Positions 54,947 to 64,000 of a DNA stretch of 64,000 nt are shown one piece after another. This DNA is from Hippasteria phrygiana (lineage: Eukaryota > Echinodermata > Asteroidea > Valvatida > Goniasteridae). How positions within the stretch are numbered: position 1 is the first letter of the stretch; each line of letters begins with the position of its first letter. The stretch covers positions 69,501 through 133,500 of the forward strand of contig JAZGUH010000756.1 of NCBI GenBank assembly GCA_037893225.1, written 5' to 3'. The notes under the pieces were generated by a model that was not told where the DNA came from, searched no databases, and saw only the letters and a program-made list of their open reading frames with translations. The position numbers and the translations under genes are program-made.

Positions 54947-55619
54947 CAAGACAGAAAGTTGCGAAAAACAATTGTGAACCTCTGAAGCATATTAAGTAAA
55001 GTTTGACTTGTTGACGTTATTACGTCAGGATACAGAGAGATTAATGGTCTTTTCAAGGAATACAAAATATACCGTATGCCAATTCTAAAATATGACATGA
55101 AAGAAATAACGCCGTACTGCAGCCACGCAGCGGCTTTGAAACAAATCGGTCGCTGTACGCGCCGCCAAACCACCATAAAAAAACTTTTTTTTTTGTTAAC
55201 TTTATCCGTCTTTTTTTCTCAAACAGAATTGTTTCTGGAGATTGAATTATTCTAAAGCTTTCTAAAAATACCAACATTTCAAAAAATATCATTCACCATT
55301 TTCTTTGGGTTTTTTACGCAAGCGATGATTACTTGAACGCTGGTCTTGGGAAACATTCCTCATTGCGCTTCAATTCAGTGGTTTACCAATGAGGTCCCGC
55401 CAAATCTGGACACAAAATGGTTTCCGTGTGATTCGTCACATACTTAACGGCCAAGTTGTGCTACGCTTGCGCGTTCATAGACAGTTGTGCAGTCTTCAAC
55501 TAAATGTTTTCCTTCATTTTTAATAACAACCGTTATGTATTATAATAGCTCAATTGAGTTGTATCCAGTAATAGTATAATTATAGCTTAAACTTTAGTAT
55601 ACACATTGCAAACATCAGA

Positions 55620-56030
55620 ACACAAATCTACCGAATTGTTACGAAATACTTTACTAGACTGTAAGTAAATAGCAGTCTCAAGCATCCTGCGAAATCATGG
55701 CACCTGGTGTGCTGACGTTTTCAAGAAAAGTGGAAATTGATATCGTTTTCCAACGATTGTCGGCCGACAATCATTGGAAATAGTCTAGTTCCCCGACCTG
55801 ATAATTCCCTGACTCTATAAATTGCTCCCTTTTGTCTAAAGTATGGTCAGAGAACTATAATACATAATTTTTTTTCTCTCTCTTTGTTTTCCCAGTATCT
55901 ATGCACAAAACGTTAAACAGGTCTGTGTTAGGCCTACAGTATTTCCTATACCACGCTATAAAATACTAACCCCAAATCCGTTTACATTTTATTTCTGAAA
56001 ATTACAGCAAAAGCAAATGATGTATATTGC
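55620..56030 (+). repeat. dispersed repeat, GCATCCTGCGAAATCATGGC family
   Basis: The longest copy of the family; includes CACCTGGTGTGCTGACG, the hairpin CAACGATTGTCGGCCGACAA and CTAGTTCCCCGACCTGATAA, and ends near ACAGCAAAAGCAAATGATG. The LINE fragment starts right after it. Confidence 0.65.
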
Positions 56031-58195
56031 AGCTTCTCGAATCAATGGGTCTTCAACATGTAAACTCACCTACGCATGAATTGGGACATACACTAGATTT
56101 GATCATCACTCGTCAGTCGGAGACAGTACTTGAGTTGATAGCACACCTGTTCCTGATTGCCTTTTCTCTGACCATTGGTCGGTTCTCTGCCGTGTGAAAA
56201 CAATTAAACCAGCATTTCCGGTAAAGAAAATATCACACCGGAAATTTAAATCAATCGAGTGGTTGACTGTATTGATGTTTTGCTTCCAGTGCTTACTGAT
56301 ACCCCCAATCTTTCCCTGAAATCAGGGGTTTTCCCGAAGAAGTGGAAGGAAGCTCTGTTTTGCCCTCTGTTGAAGAAGGAAAATCTTGATCGTGTTCCTG
56401 CAAATTATCGCCCTGTCAGTAATTTTCAATTCGTGTCAAAATTTACTGAACGCCGTGAACGGGCAGTGTTCGATCAACTTCATAGCCATTTAACCAGAAA
56501 CCCAATGTACCCGCTACTCCAGTCATCATATAGGAAGCATCATAGTACGGAGACGGCCCTCTTAAAGGTGACAAATGACATTTTGTTGAAGATGAACTCT
56601 CAGCACGTTATTCTGTTTGTCTTATTGGACCCGAGTGCCGCATTTGATACGGTTGATCATAGAACTTTAATAAATCGCCTCCAAAAAAAAAGTCGGACTT
56701 TCCGGTAAGGCCGATGCGTGGTTTACATCGTATCTGTCCGGTAGGAGCCAACGAGTGTCCATACAGGGGACCCTGTCTGACAGATTTTATCTAGACCGTG
56801 GTGTTCCTCAGGGATCCTGTTTGGGACCACTCTTATTCGTCATCTATGCATCCCATCTGTTTGATATCATTGAGAATCACCTGCATGATGCCCACTGTTA
56901 CGCGGACAACACACATTTGTATCTATCCTTTAAACCTGATGATTATACATAGTCAGATTGAAGCGGTAACAGCGATGGAGAACTGTCAGGACTGGACAGT
57001 AAAACTGAATTCCTTATCATCGGGACCAGACAACAGTTAACTAAAATAAACATAGTCATGTTACTGTGGGGGACACTGACATTGTCCCTACATGTAGGAT
57101 CCGGAAGGAGGGTTTTGCCTCTTTATCCACTTGAGTACTGCGGGGTAGTTCTTGTGTTCACCAGCCGTCGAGCCTTTGCTCTCCGTTGGATACTGACCAC
57201 AGGAACCCAGAGAGTGCTGCTACATCTGCGCAAAATAGGCTGCACTATAAACTTCTGGCGCAGGCAGTCGGGTAAAGACGAAGAGTAAGTTGGATGAAGC
57301 CTCATGGCGATGGAGTCCCTGGCGGTGCTGGCAGGCTTGAGTATAGCTGGAAGCCAGTAGTACAGATCTCTACACATGACTGCGGACGCCAGATATCATC
57401 CAGAATTGGACTGTATTCCCATGAGAGAAAATGCCAACCAAACTGAGTCACCCCCGACAGTCCTACTCGTCTGCGAGTGACTGCCAATATAATTCATGCA
57501 GTAGTAACTACTCCTCTAGACTACTGTAATAGTTTATTATATGGTTTACCTAAGACTCAAATAGCAAAATTGCAAAGGGTACAAAATGCCGCCGCCAGAC
57601 TTGTCTCTAAGACACCCAAGTTTGATCACATAACGCCTGTTCTTTGTGAACTGCACTAGTCTGGTTACCTATTGTCTACAGGATCAGGTTCAAAATCATT
57701 TTATTAACTTCATGGGCAATCCCCGGGGGGCAATCTTCAGTGTTTATAAAGGATCTTATCACTGTAAACAAAGGGTCTCGTTATAGTCTAATGTCCTCTA
57801 AGAACGGTCTTCTCTTAGAACATCCCAAGGGTAGAATGTTAACCACACTCGGTGCAAGGGCTTTTTCCACATCAGCCCCGACACTGTGGAACTCACTTCC
57901 CAATCATTTAAGAGAAGAACACAACCTCACAGTTTTTAAACGTAAGTTAAAGACATATCTTTTTACGGATGCTTTTGCAAAGTAACTGTTTTAATTTTCT
58001 CTGTTTTTTTAGTCTGGTACTGGTATGAATTTTATATTTTTAGGTTTTTTAAAGGAGAATTTTTTTTCATTCTGCTTGTTATTAGGTATTTTTAATCTAA
58101 GTTGGAATTCTAAAATAGTTTTTTTTAAGATCATTTGTATGCGCTTTTGATCATTTCGTAACAATAGAAATAGCGCAATATAAATGTTATTATAC
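56030..58195 (+). pseudogene. CR1/L2-like LINE, 5'-truncated and broken
   Basis: Starts in the end of the endonuclease domain (MGLQHVNSPTHELGHTLDLI), then jumps by an internal deletion to the reverse transcriptase at 56,259. Blocks: FPKKWKEALFCPLLKKENLD, NYRPVSNFQFVSK, HHSTETALLKVTND, FVLLDPSAAFDTVDH (motif A), RGVPQGSCLGPLLFVIYAS (motif B), CYADNTHLYLSFKPDD (motif C with the catalytic pair changed to DN), then LDYCNSLLYGLPKTQIAKLQ and LWNSLPNHLREEHNLTVFK. At least four frame breaks, so not active. The 3' end (ATAGCGCAATATAAATG then AT-rich) is typical of the group. The part from 57,460 is duplicated in inverse at 61,560-62,282. Confidence 0.87.
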
Positions 58196-60250
58196 TTATT
58201 TTCCTCAATTGCCGGATAGGGCGACACATAATCCTGGAAAAGAGTGGGTTAGGGTGACCTGGTCGAATAGGGCGACACATAACTGTCGCCCTATTGTAAA
58301 AGTCGCCCCTTTGGAGTGGTTTTTAGTAAGGCGCGTGGGAAAAGTGCTCTAAAAGTTATTTCCGCCCATTTGCCGCATCCAGGGGATTTATTATTATTAT
58401 AATTATTATTATACTAATTATTATAGGTTTTCCCGGCTATTTTAAAACATTTTTTATCTATATTCACCAACTCTAACATTCAATTTCGTCTGAGAAAAAA
58501 ATTCACATGCTTTTACCAAAGCGATTTAGTCATTTACCATTCAATTTCAAAGTTCGGTCACCACATTTAAGTACAGTGTCGAGAATATTCGTCATTCCAG
58601 ATCAAATTCGTCTAAGCTGTTGCCGAATGGCAGCATTCAGAGTTTGAATTCGTCTTATACCAATCAATTTAAAACTGTGCTATTTACAAGCATTTAATTT
58701 AAATGTATAATGTTAACTTTAATTTAAACTGCAACAATACATTTACAACAAAAGTGTAAATTAACAAGAACAGCAACAAAGTTCTTTTCAGTTTTATAAT
58801 GAATAAAAAGAGTGAAAAAATAGACGATAGTGCAAAAAAAAAAAAAAAAACAGTCGACCCTTATTTTCCTTTGTTACATTTCTGTGTAGGCTACCGTACC
58901 TATTATGAGTCTATAACATATTTTTAAGAACATGAAAATGAATTAAACTGTTGCAAACTGCTGACTGACTGAATGGACCTGAAATATACAAATAAAACAA
59001 TTAGCTGGCCTGACGTTTTGAACTTAAGCAAGTTCTTTCTCAAAGGCAAATGACAGAGTACAAGAAACAAACATGTAGGGAACACACATGCATGAGGGGG
59101 TGGGTGGAGAAACACAAAGGAGGGATGCAAAGGAGCATGGCAGTATACATCAAAGGGAGGAGAAAGGACAGCCAGGAAAAAAGGAACAAAGAAGTGTGGT
59201 GTAGGGTAAGGATGAAGGAGGGGAGGGATTAAGATGAAGGATGAAGCTGGGGAAAGGGGACAAAGGAGTGTGGTGAGGGGGGGGGGGTAAAATATAGAAG
59301 GTGGTAATAGGGCAAGAGAAGGAACAAAGGGAAGTGGCAAAGGGAAGTGGCAAGGATAAACAGGAAATGGAAAGACAACCCCATGTGGCCAAGTAGGCAA
59401 GAGACCCCAAGAGGGTTTGCCAGGAGGATTATCTGTAAACAAATGACAATGGGGGAAAATTAAGTTAATCATTCCCTTCCTGGATGTTGAGACCATGTAG
59501 TTGAATAGTCCGAAGACGTTTAATCCACACTTTCTCTCTGCTAAGGCGAACTGAGTCCTTGCGGTGGCCAAGTGATTATATGCCCTGTAGAATCATATCA
59601 GAAATGGAATGGTTAGGCAAGTTGAAGTGATGACCAACAGGGGTGTCCATTTTCTTGGTGTTCACAGTCGATCGAAGGCCATAGAAACGTTTTTTGAGAG
59701 TGTTCTTGGTCTCCCCGACATACTGGATACCACAAACTCTGCAAGAAATGAGATATATGACATTAGAGGTGTTGCAAGTAATGTTGCCTGCCATTGGTTC
59801 TGTGAGTAGTGCCAGATGAATGGCCAGAAAAGGAGTAATGTGAGTCTGGCAAACAACACACCTGGAATCGCACTTAAAAGTACCATGCTGTGTGGGAGGG
59901 GGTGCAGCCAAGGTAGAGACCTCGGCTCGAACAATCCGGTCTCGTTGATTGCGGGGGCGTCTATAAGCCAATACGTATACTGGGGTTGTAAGGGGCGGCT
60001 CGGGCAAGGCGATCTGAAATATGAACGATATGATGGTTGTCATTAGTTATTTTACGAAGGGGAGGGAGACTAGGATGAAAGGTGGTGACCAAGGGAATCT
60101 TGGGGTCGGCATTGGTGCTGGGCGTCTTTTCCTTGAGAGCCAAATCTCTGGTGACAGATTTTGCTCTGGCGATAGCACGTTGAACTTGGCGGGAGCTGTG
60201 GCCCCTGGCAACCAAGTTATTCTTCAGTACCTGTACATGATGGGAAAAGT
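57460..60250. repeat. large inverted duplication, left arm
   Basis: Matches the reverse complement of 60,357-62,282. The arm holds the 3' part of a LINE (plus strand), a linker with the small palindrome GGGCGACACATAACTGTCGC, and the 3' part of a Penelope-like element (minus strand). Relative to the other arm it keeps about 277 bp at 58,418-58,694 and about 574 bp at 58,910-59,483. Base substitutions appear rare. Confidence 0.92.
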
Positions 60251-60356
60251 CAGAATTATTAGAACAAATCCTTCTGAGTCTAAGTGCCTGGCTGAATGCT
60301 ATGCCTGTCTTGCAATGGTTGGGGTGACAGCTGGAGGAATGGAGGTACTCCATCAT
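58985..60356 (-). pseudogene. Penelope-like element, 5'-truncated, left copy
   Basis: Minus strand. Blocks from 5' to 3': LHSSSCHPNHCKTGIAFSQA, LRLRRICSNNSDF, LKNNLVARGHSSRQVQRAIA and PLVTTFHPSLPPLRKI (end of the reverse transcriptase region), then GTFKCDSRCVVCQTHITPF (Cys motif), ITCNTSNVIYLISCRVCGIQ and YVGETKNTLKKRF, which is a GIY-YIG endonuclease domain with the CxxC insert usual in Penelope-like elements. One extra C near 59,985 shifts the frame between the two parts; the Cys motif and GIY-YIG parts are open together. A stop follows ILQGI. No catalytic reverse transcriptase core remains. Confidence 0.85.
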
Positions 60357-61125
60357 ACTTTTCCCATCATGTACAGGTACTGAAGAATAACTTGGTTGCC
60401 AGGGGCCACAGCTCCCGCCAAGTTCAACGTGCTATCGCCAGAGCAAAATCTGTCACCAGAGATTTGGCTCTCAAGGAAAAGACGCCCAGCACCAATGCCG
60501 ACCCCAAGATTCCCTTGGTCACCACCTTTCATCCTAGTCTCCCTCCCCTTCGTAAAATAACTAATGACAACCATCATATCGTTCATATTTCAGATCGCCT
60601 TGCCCGAGCCGCCCCTTACAACCCAGTATACGTATTGGCTTATAGACGCCCCCGCAATCAACGAGACCGGATTGTTCGAGCCGAGGTCTCTACCTTGGCT
60701 GCACCCCCTCCCCACAGCATGGTACTTTTAAGTGCGATTCCAGGTGTGTTGTTTGCCAGACTCACATTACTCCTTTTCTGGCCATTCATCTGGCACTACT
60801 CACAGAACCAATGGCAGGCAACATTACTTGCAACACCTCTAATGTCATATATCTCATTTCTTGCAGAGTTTGTGGTATCCAGTATGTCGGGGAGACCAAG
60901 AACACTCTCAAAAAACGTTTCTATGGCCTTCGATCGACTGTGAACACCAAGAAAATGGACACCCCTGTTGGTCATCACTTCAACTTGCCTAACCATTCCA
61001 TTTCTGATATGATTCTACAGGGCATATAATCACTTGGCCACCGCAAGGACTCAGTTCGCCTTAGCAGAGAGAAAGTGTGGATTAAACGTCTTCGGACTAT
61101 TCAACTACATGGTCTCAACATACTC
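60357..61125 (+). pseudogene. Penelope-like element, right copy
   Basis: Plus strand; same protein blocks as the left copy. The frame is intact across YNPVYVLAYRRPRNQRDR, where the left copy is broken, but one base is lost at about 60,710 so that the Cys motif is read out of frame; the GIY-YIG block resumes in another frame at 60,811-61,029. Confidence 0.85.
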
Positions 61126-61559
61126 ATAATAGGTACGGTAGCCTACACAGAAATGTAACAAAGGAAAATAAGGGTCGACTGTTTTTTTTTTTTTTTTGCA
61201 TGGTCGTCTTCATTTTTTCACTCTTTTTATTCATTATAAAACTGAAAAGAACTTTTTTGCTGTTCTTGTTAATTTACACTTTTGTTGTAAATGTATTGTT
61301 GCAGTTTAAATTAAAGTTAACATTATACATTTAAATTAAGTATAATAATAATAAATCCCCTGGATGCGGCAAATGGGCGGAAATAACTATTTGGGCGACA
61401 CTCGTGTCGGCCTTTTAGAGCACTTTTCCCACGCGCCTTACTAAAAACCACTCCAAAGGGGCGACTTTTACAATAGGGCGACAGTTATGTGTCGCCCTAT
61501 TCGACCAGGTCACCCTAACCCACTCTTTTCCAGGATTATGTGTCGCCCTATCCGGCAAT

Positions 61560-62282
61560 TGAGGAAAATAAGTATAATAACATTTATATTGCGCTATTTC
61601 TATTGTTACGAAATGATCAAAAACTATTTTAGAATTCCAACTTAGATTTAAAATACCTAATAACAAGCAGAATGAAAAAAAATTCTCCTTTAAAAAACCT
61701 AAAAATATAAAATTCATACCAGTACCAGACTAAAAAAACAGAGAAAATTAAAACAGTTACTTTGCAAAAGCATCCGTAAAAAGATATGTCTTTAACTTAC
61801 GTTTAAAAACTGTGAGGTTGTGTTCTTCTCTTAAATGATTGGGAAGTGAGTTCCACAGTGTCGGGGCTGATGTGGAAAAAGCCCTTGCACCGAGTGTGGT
61901 TAACATTCTACCCTTGGGATGTTCTAAGAGAAGACCGTTCTTAGAGGACATTAGACTATAACGAGACCCTTTGTTTACAGTGATAAGATCCTTTATAAAC
62001 ACTGAAGATTGCCCCCCGGGGATTGCCCATGAAGTTAATAAAATGATTTTGAACCTGATCCTGTAGACAATAGGTAACCAGACTAGTGCAGTTCACAAAG
62101 AACAGGCGTTATGTGATCAAACTTGGGTGTCTTAGAGACAAGTCTGGCGGCGGCATTTTGTACCCTTTGCAATTTTGCTATTTGAGTCTTAGGTAAACCA
62201 TATAATAAACTATTACAGTAGTCTAGAGGAGTAGTTGCTACTGCATGAATTATATTGGCAGTCACTCGCAGACGAGTAGGAC
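61560..62282 (-). pseudogene. CR1/L2-like LINE 3' fragment, inverted copy
   Basis: Minus strand. Carries LDYCNSLLYGLPKTQIAKLQ and GARAFSTSAPTLWNSLPNHL as in the left arm, with the same stop between the two blocks. Truncated at 62,282. Confidence 0.87.
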
Positions 62283-64000
62283 CCATTTTTGTTCCTATGC
62301 TAACCTGATAGGATATTGCTCTACGAGGTACTGAAAGAAAACAGAAAAGAAATGCCTAGTCTAACAGAAGACACCATTTGATCTACAGATTGGAATACTT
62401 TCTTCTCAAAATCATCCATTAACAAACTTGCAAGGACTTCTAATAAAACACATATGGGCGTTTCAGCAAAGGGTTCCAGTAATAACAGACTTTGGAAAGG
62501 AGCGTTGGTAATTGTGCGGCGAAATGATCAATTTCAAACTGCTGACTTTTCTCTTGATGGCTGGGATGGTGTTCTTGTGTTATTTGCAGTATCTCTTGAT
62601 GTTTAGGATGTCCTGAGTCTGTCGTGTGTACTCTCCAAATTCCATAATAGTCAGCATTATGAGGATATTAAATTCGCCTGTCTTGAATAAGGGTTTGATT
62701 TCCAGGATTGGTGATTTCCTTTTGTGATCTTGGACTCAAGTGCTCTGCAGATTGGAGTACTTGCTGGGCTTGGAAGCCATCTCCTTTTTTATCCTCTTGA
62801 TTGCCCGCTTGAAGCATTAAATAATTTCTTTAATAGGTAACTTATTGGTTGCACACTGAAGTTCAGACCGAATGAAAGTACTCTGCTTTTAGTTTTGGAC
62901 AGATGGCATAGGCTGAGCTTGACGACTCTTTCATTGAAGGACTGTAGATTGGTGTGGCTCGGATGGTTGTCTTTTGTTGTCATTTCATTCATTGAATTCT
63001 ATTTTGGTAAGCTGAAGTCTGCTGACTGTTGATCTGCTGCCAAAGGTAGTTTTGAAGTTGTAAGTGCTGACCTTTTGTGCCAAGGATGAAATCTTACTGT
63101 AATCTGGAATCTGTAAAGCTTTCTTGAAGTTATTGACTAGCTCCTGCCATAACCGTCATTCTTGCCAATTCCAGTACTTGGATGGAAATATACATGTAGC
63201 ATGGGATACCCGTTGACAAGTGCACCAGTAGTCATGTTGTTGTCTTGGCTTATGGTATTACATCATTTTGACCATTTCATATTCTCTTGAATCCCTTGGA
63301 CTTCAGAACCTGCTTGAGGAGTTGAAGTTACTGTTGTCCATTCTCCAGTGTCACTAGTTTAAGGTTCCCCTTTCTTCTAGAATTAACGTAACGGAAGACT
63401 TGACTGAAATTACCAGTTGGTGTCTGCTTTCTGGCATGCCGAGTACCCTAGGGTACCATCTACTTGTCTTGTGGTGTTGAAGTTAAGAGGCAATTTAACA
63501 CAACCTTCCATTTTTGTTCCTATGCTAACCTGATAGGATATTGCTCTACGAGGTACTGAAAGAAAACAGAAAAGAAATGCCTAGTCTAACAGAAGACACC
63601 ATTTGATCTACAGATTGGAATTCTTTCTTCTCAAAATCATCCATTAACAAACTTGCAAGGACTTCTAATAAAACACATATGGGTGTTTCAGCAAAGGGTT
63701 CCAGTAATAACAGACTTTGGAAAGGAGCGTTGGTAATTGTGCGGCGAAATGATCAATTTCAAACTGCTGACTTTTCTCTTGATGGCTGGGATGGTGTTCT
63801 TGTGTTATTTGCAGTATCTCTTGATGTTTAGGATGTCCTGAGTCTGTCGTGTGTACTCTCCAAATTCCATAATAGTCAGCATTATGAGGATATTAAATTC
63901 GCCTGTCTTGAATAAGGGTTTGATTTCCAGGATTGGTGATTTCCTTTTGTGATCTTGGACTCAAGTGCTCTGCAGATTGGAGTACTTGCTGGGCTTGGAA
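62283..64000. repeat. direct tandem repeat, 1,226-bp unit, second copy cut by the window edge
   Basis: CCATTTTTGTTCCTATGCTA starts at 62,283 and again at 63,509; the 492 bp available in the second copy differ from the first at only a few positions (for example GGGCGTTTCAG against GGGTGTTTCAG). No long frame, element terminus or known protein was recognised; a 67-codon minus-strand frame at 62,992-62,789 is not convincing. It may be a satellite-type unit, a segmental duplication, or terminal repeats of a short retroelement. Confidence 0.85.

Larger units (their letters stand above)
60357..62282. repeat. large inverted duplication, right arm
   Basis: Inverse of 57,460-60,250, shorter by two deletions. 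The 106-bp spacer (60,251-60,356) is Penelope sequence continuing from the left copy, so the duplication point lies inside that element. The arm ends exactly where the 1,226-bp tandem unit begins. Confidence 0.92.

Noticed and set aside
58924..59571. 215-codon minus-strand frame rich in Pro, Leu and Phe
   Set aside because: It is the shadow of purine-rich low-complexity sequence in the 3' region of the Penelope-like element; composition, not family, explains it.
60296..60943. 215-codon plus-strand frame in the right arm as one protein
   Set aside because: The first part is Penelope RT end, but after about 60,710 the frame is shifted away from the Cys motif; it is a fusion produced by an indel.
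62283..64000. LTR retrotransposon with the two copies as LTRs
   Set aside because: Only about 730 bp at most would separate the LTRs, there is no TG...CA border or primer-binding site that I can see, and no coding domain; the evidence favours a plain tandem repeat.

Overview
This window looks like a stretch of an animal nuclear genome, most probably from an echinoderm or a close deuterostome. The evidence is spliced genes with GT-AG introns, a low density of coding sequence, tRNA-derived SINE-like copies, and a dense mix of short inverted-repeat elements, piggyBac, CR1/L2-like LINE, Penelope-like and DIRS-order retroelements. The species assignment is inference; the intron-exon and repeat architecture is read directly.

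Layout. (1) 2.97-4.68 kb, minus strand: three consecutive exons of a calmodulin-like four-EF-hand protein; its first and last exons were not found. (2) 4.91-9.98 kb: a decayed piggyBac element sitting at a TTAA inside a small foldback element, itself loaded with later insertions. (3) 10.4-29.6 kb: no confident host gene; a LINE 3' fragment, many short TIR elements, SINE copies and a perfect 275-bp palindrome at 26.9-27.2 kb. (4) 29,616-54,946, plus strand: a complete 14-exon gene for a secreted copper type II monooxygenase of the DBH/MOXD1 family (600 residues), with all expected copper ligands. Its introns hold most of the repeats of this region, including a 4.8-kb antisense DIRS-order retroelement with split direct repeats, a 1.8-kb foldback element just before exon 3, and a 1.2-kb TIR element that carries a single Myb/SANT-like gene. 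(5) 56.0-62.3 kb: a CR1/L2-like LINE and a Penelope-like element caught up in a large inverted duplication (arms 2.8 and 1.9 kb, 106-bp spacer). (6) 62.3-64.0 kb: a 1,226-bp direct tandem repeat running off the window edge.

How the parts relate. The two host genes have no evident functional link. The main theme is mobile DNA nested in mobile DNA inside introns. The most unusual items are the Myb-only TIR element and its small relatives, the DIRS-order element whose repeats are identical while its coding part is broken and internally amplified, and the perfect or near-perfect palindromes. All coordinates of splice sites were read by eye; identities of repeat copies are by visual alignment and no percentages were computed.
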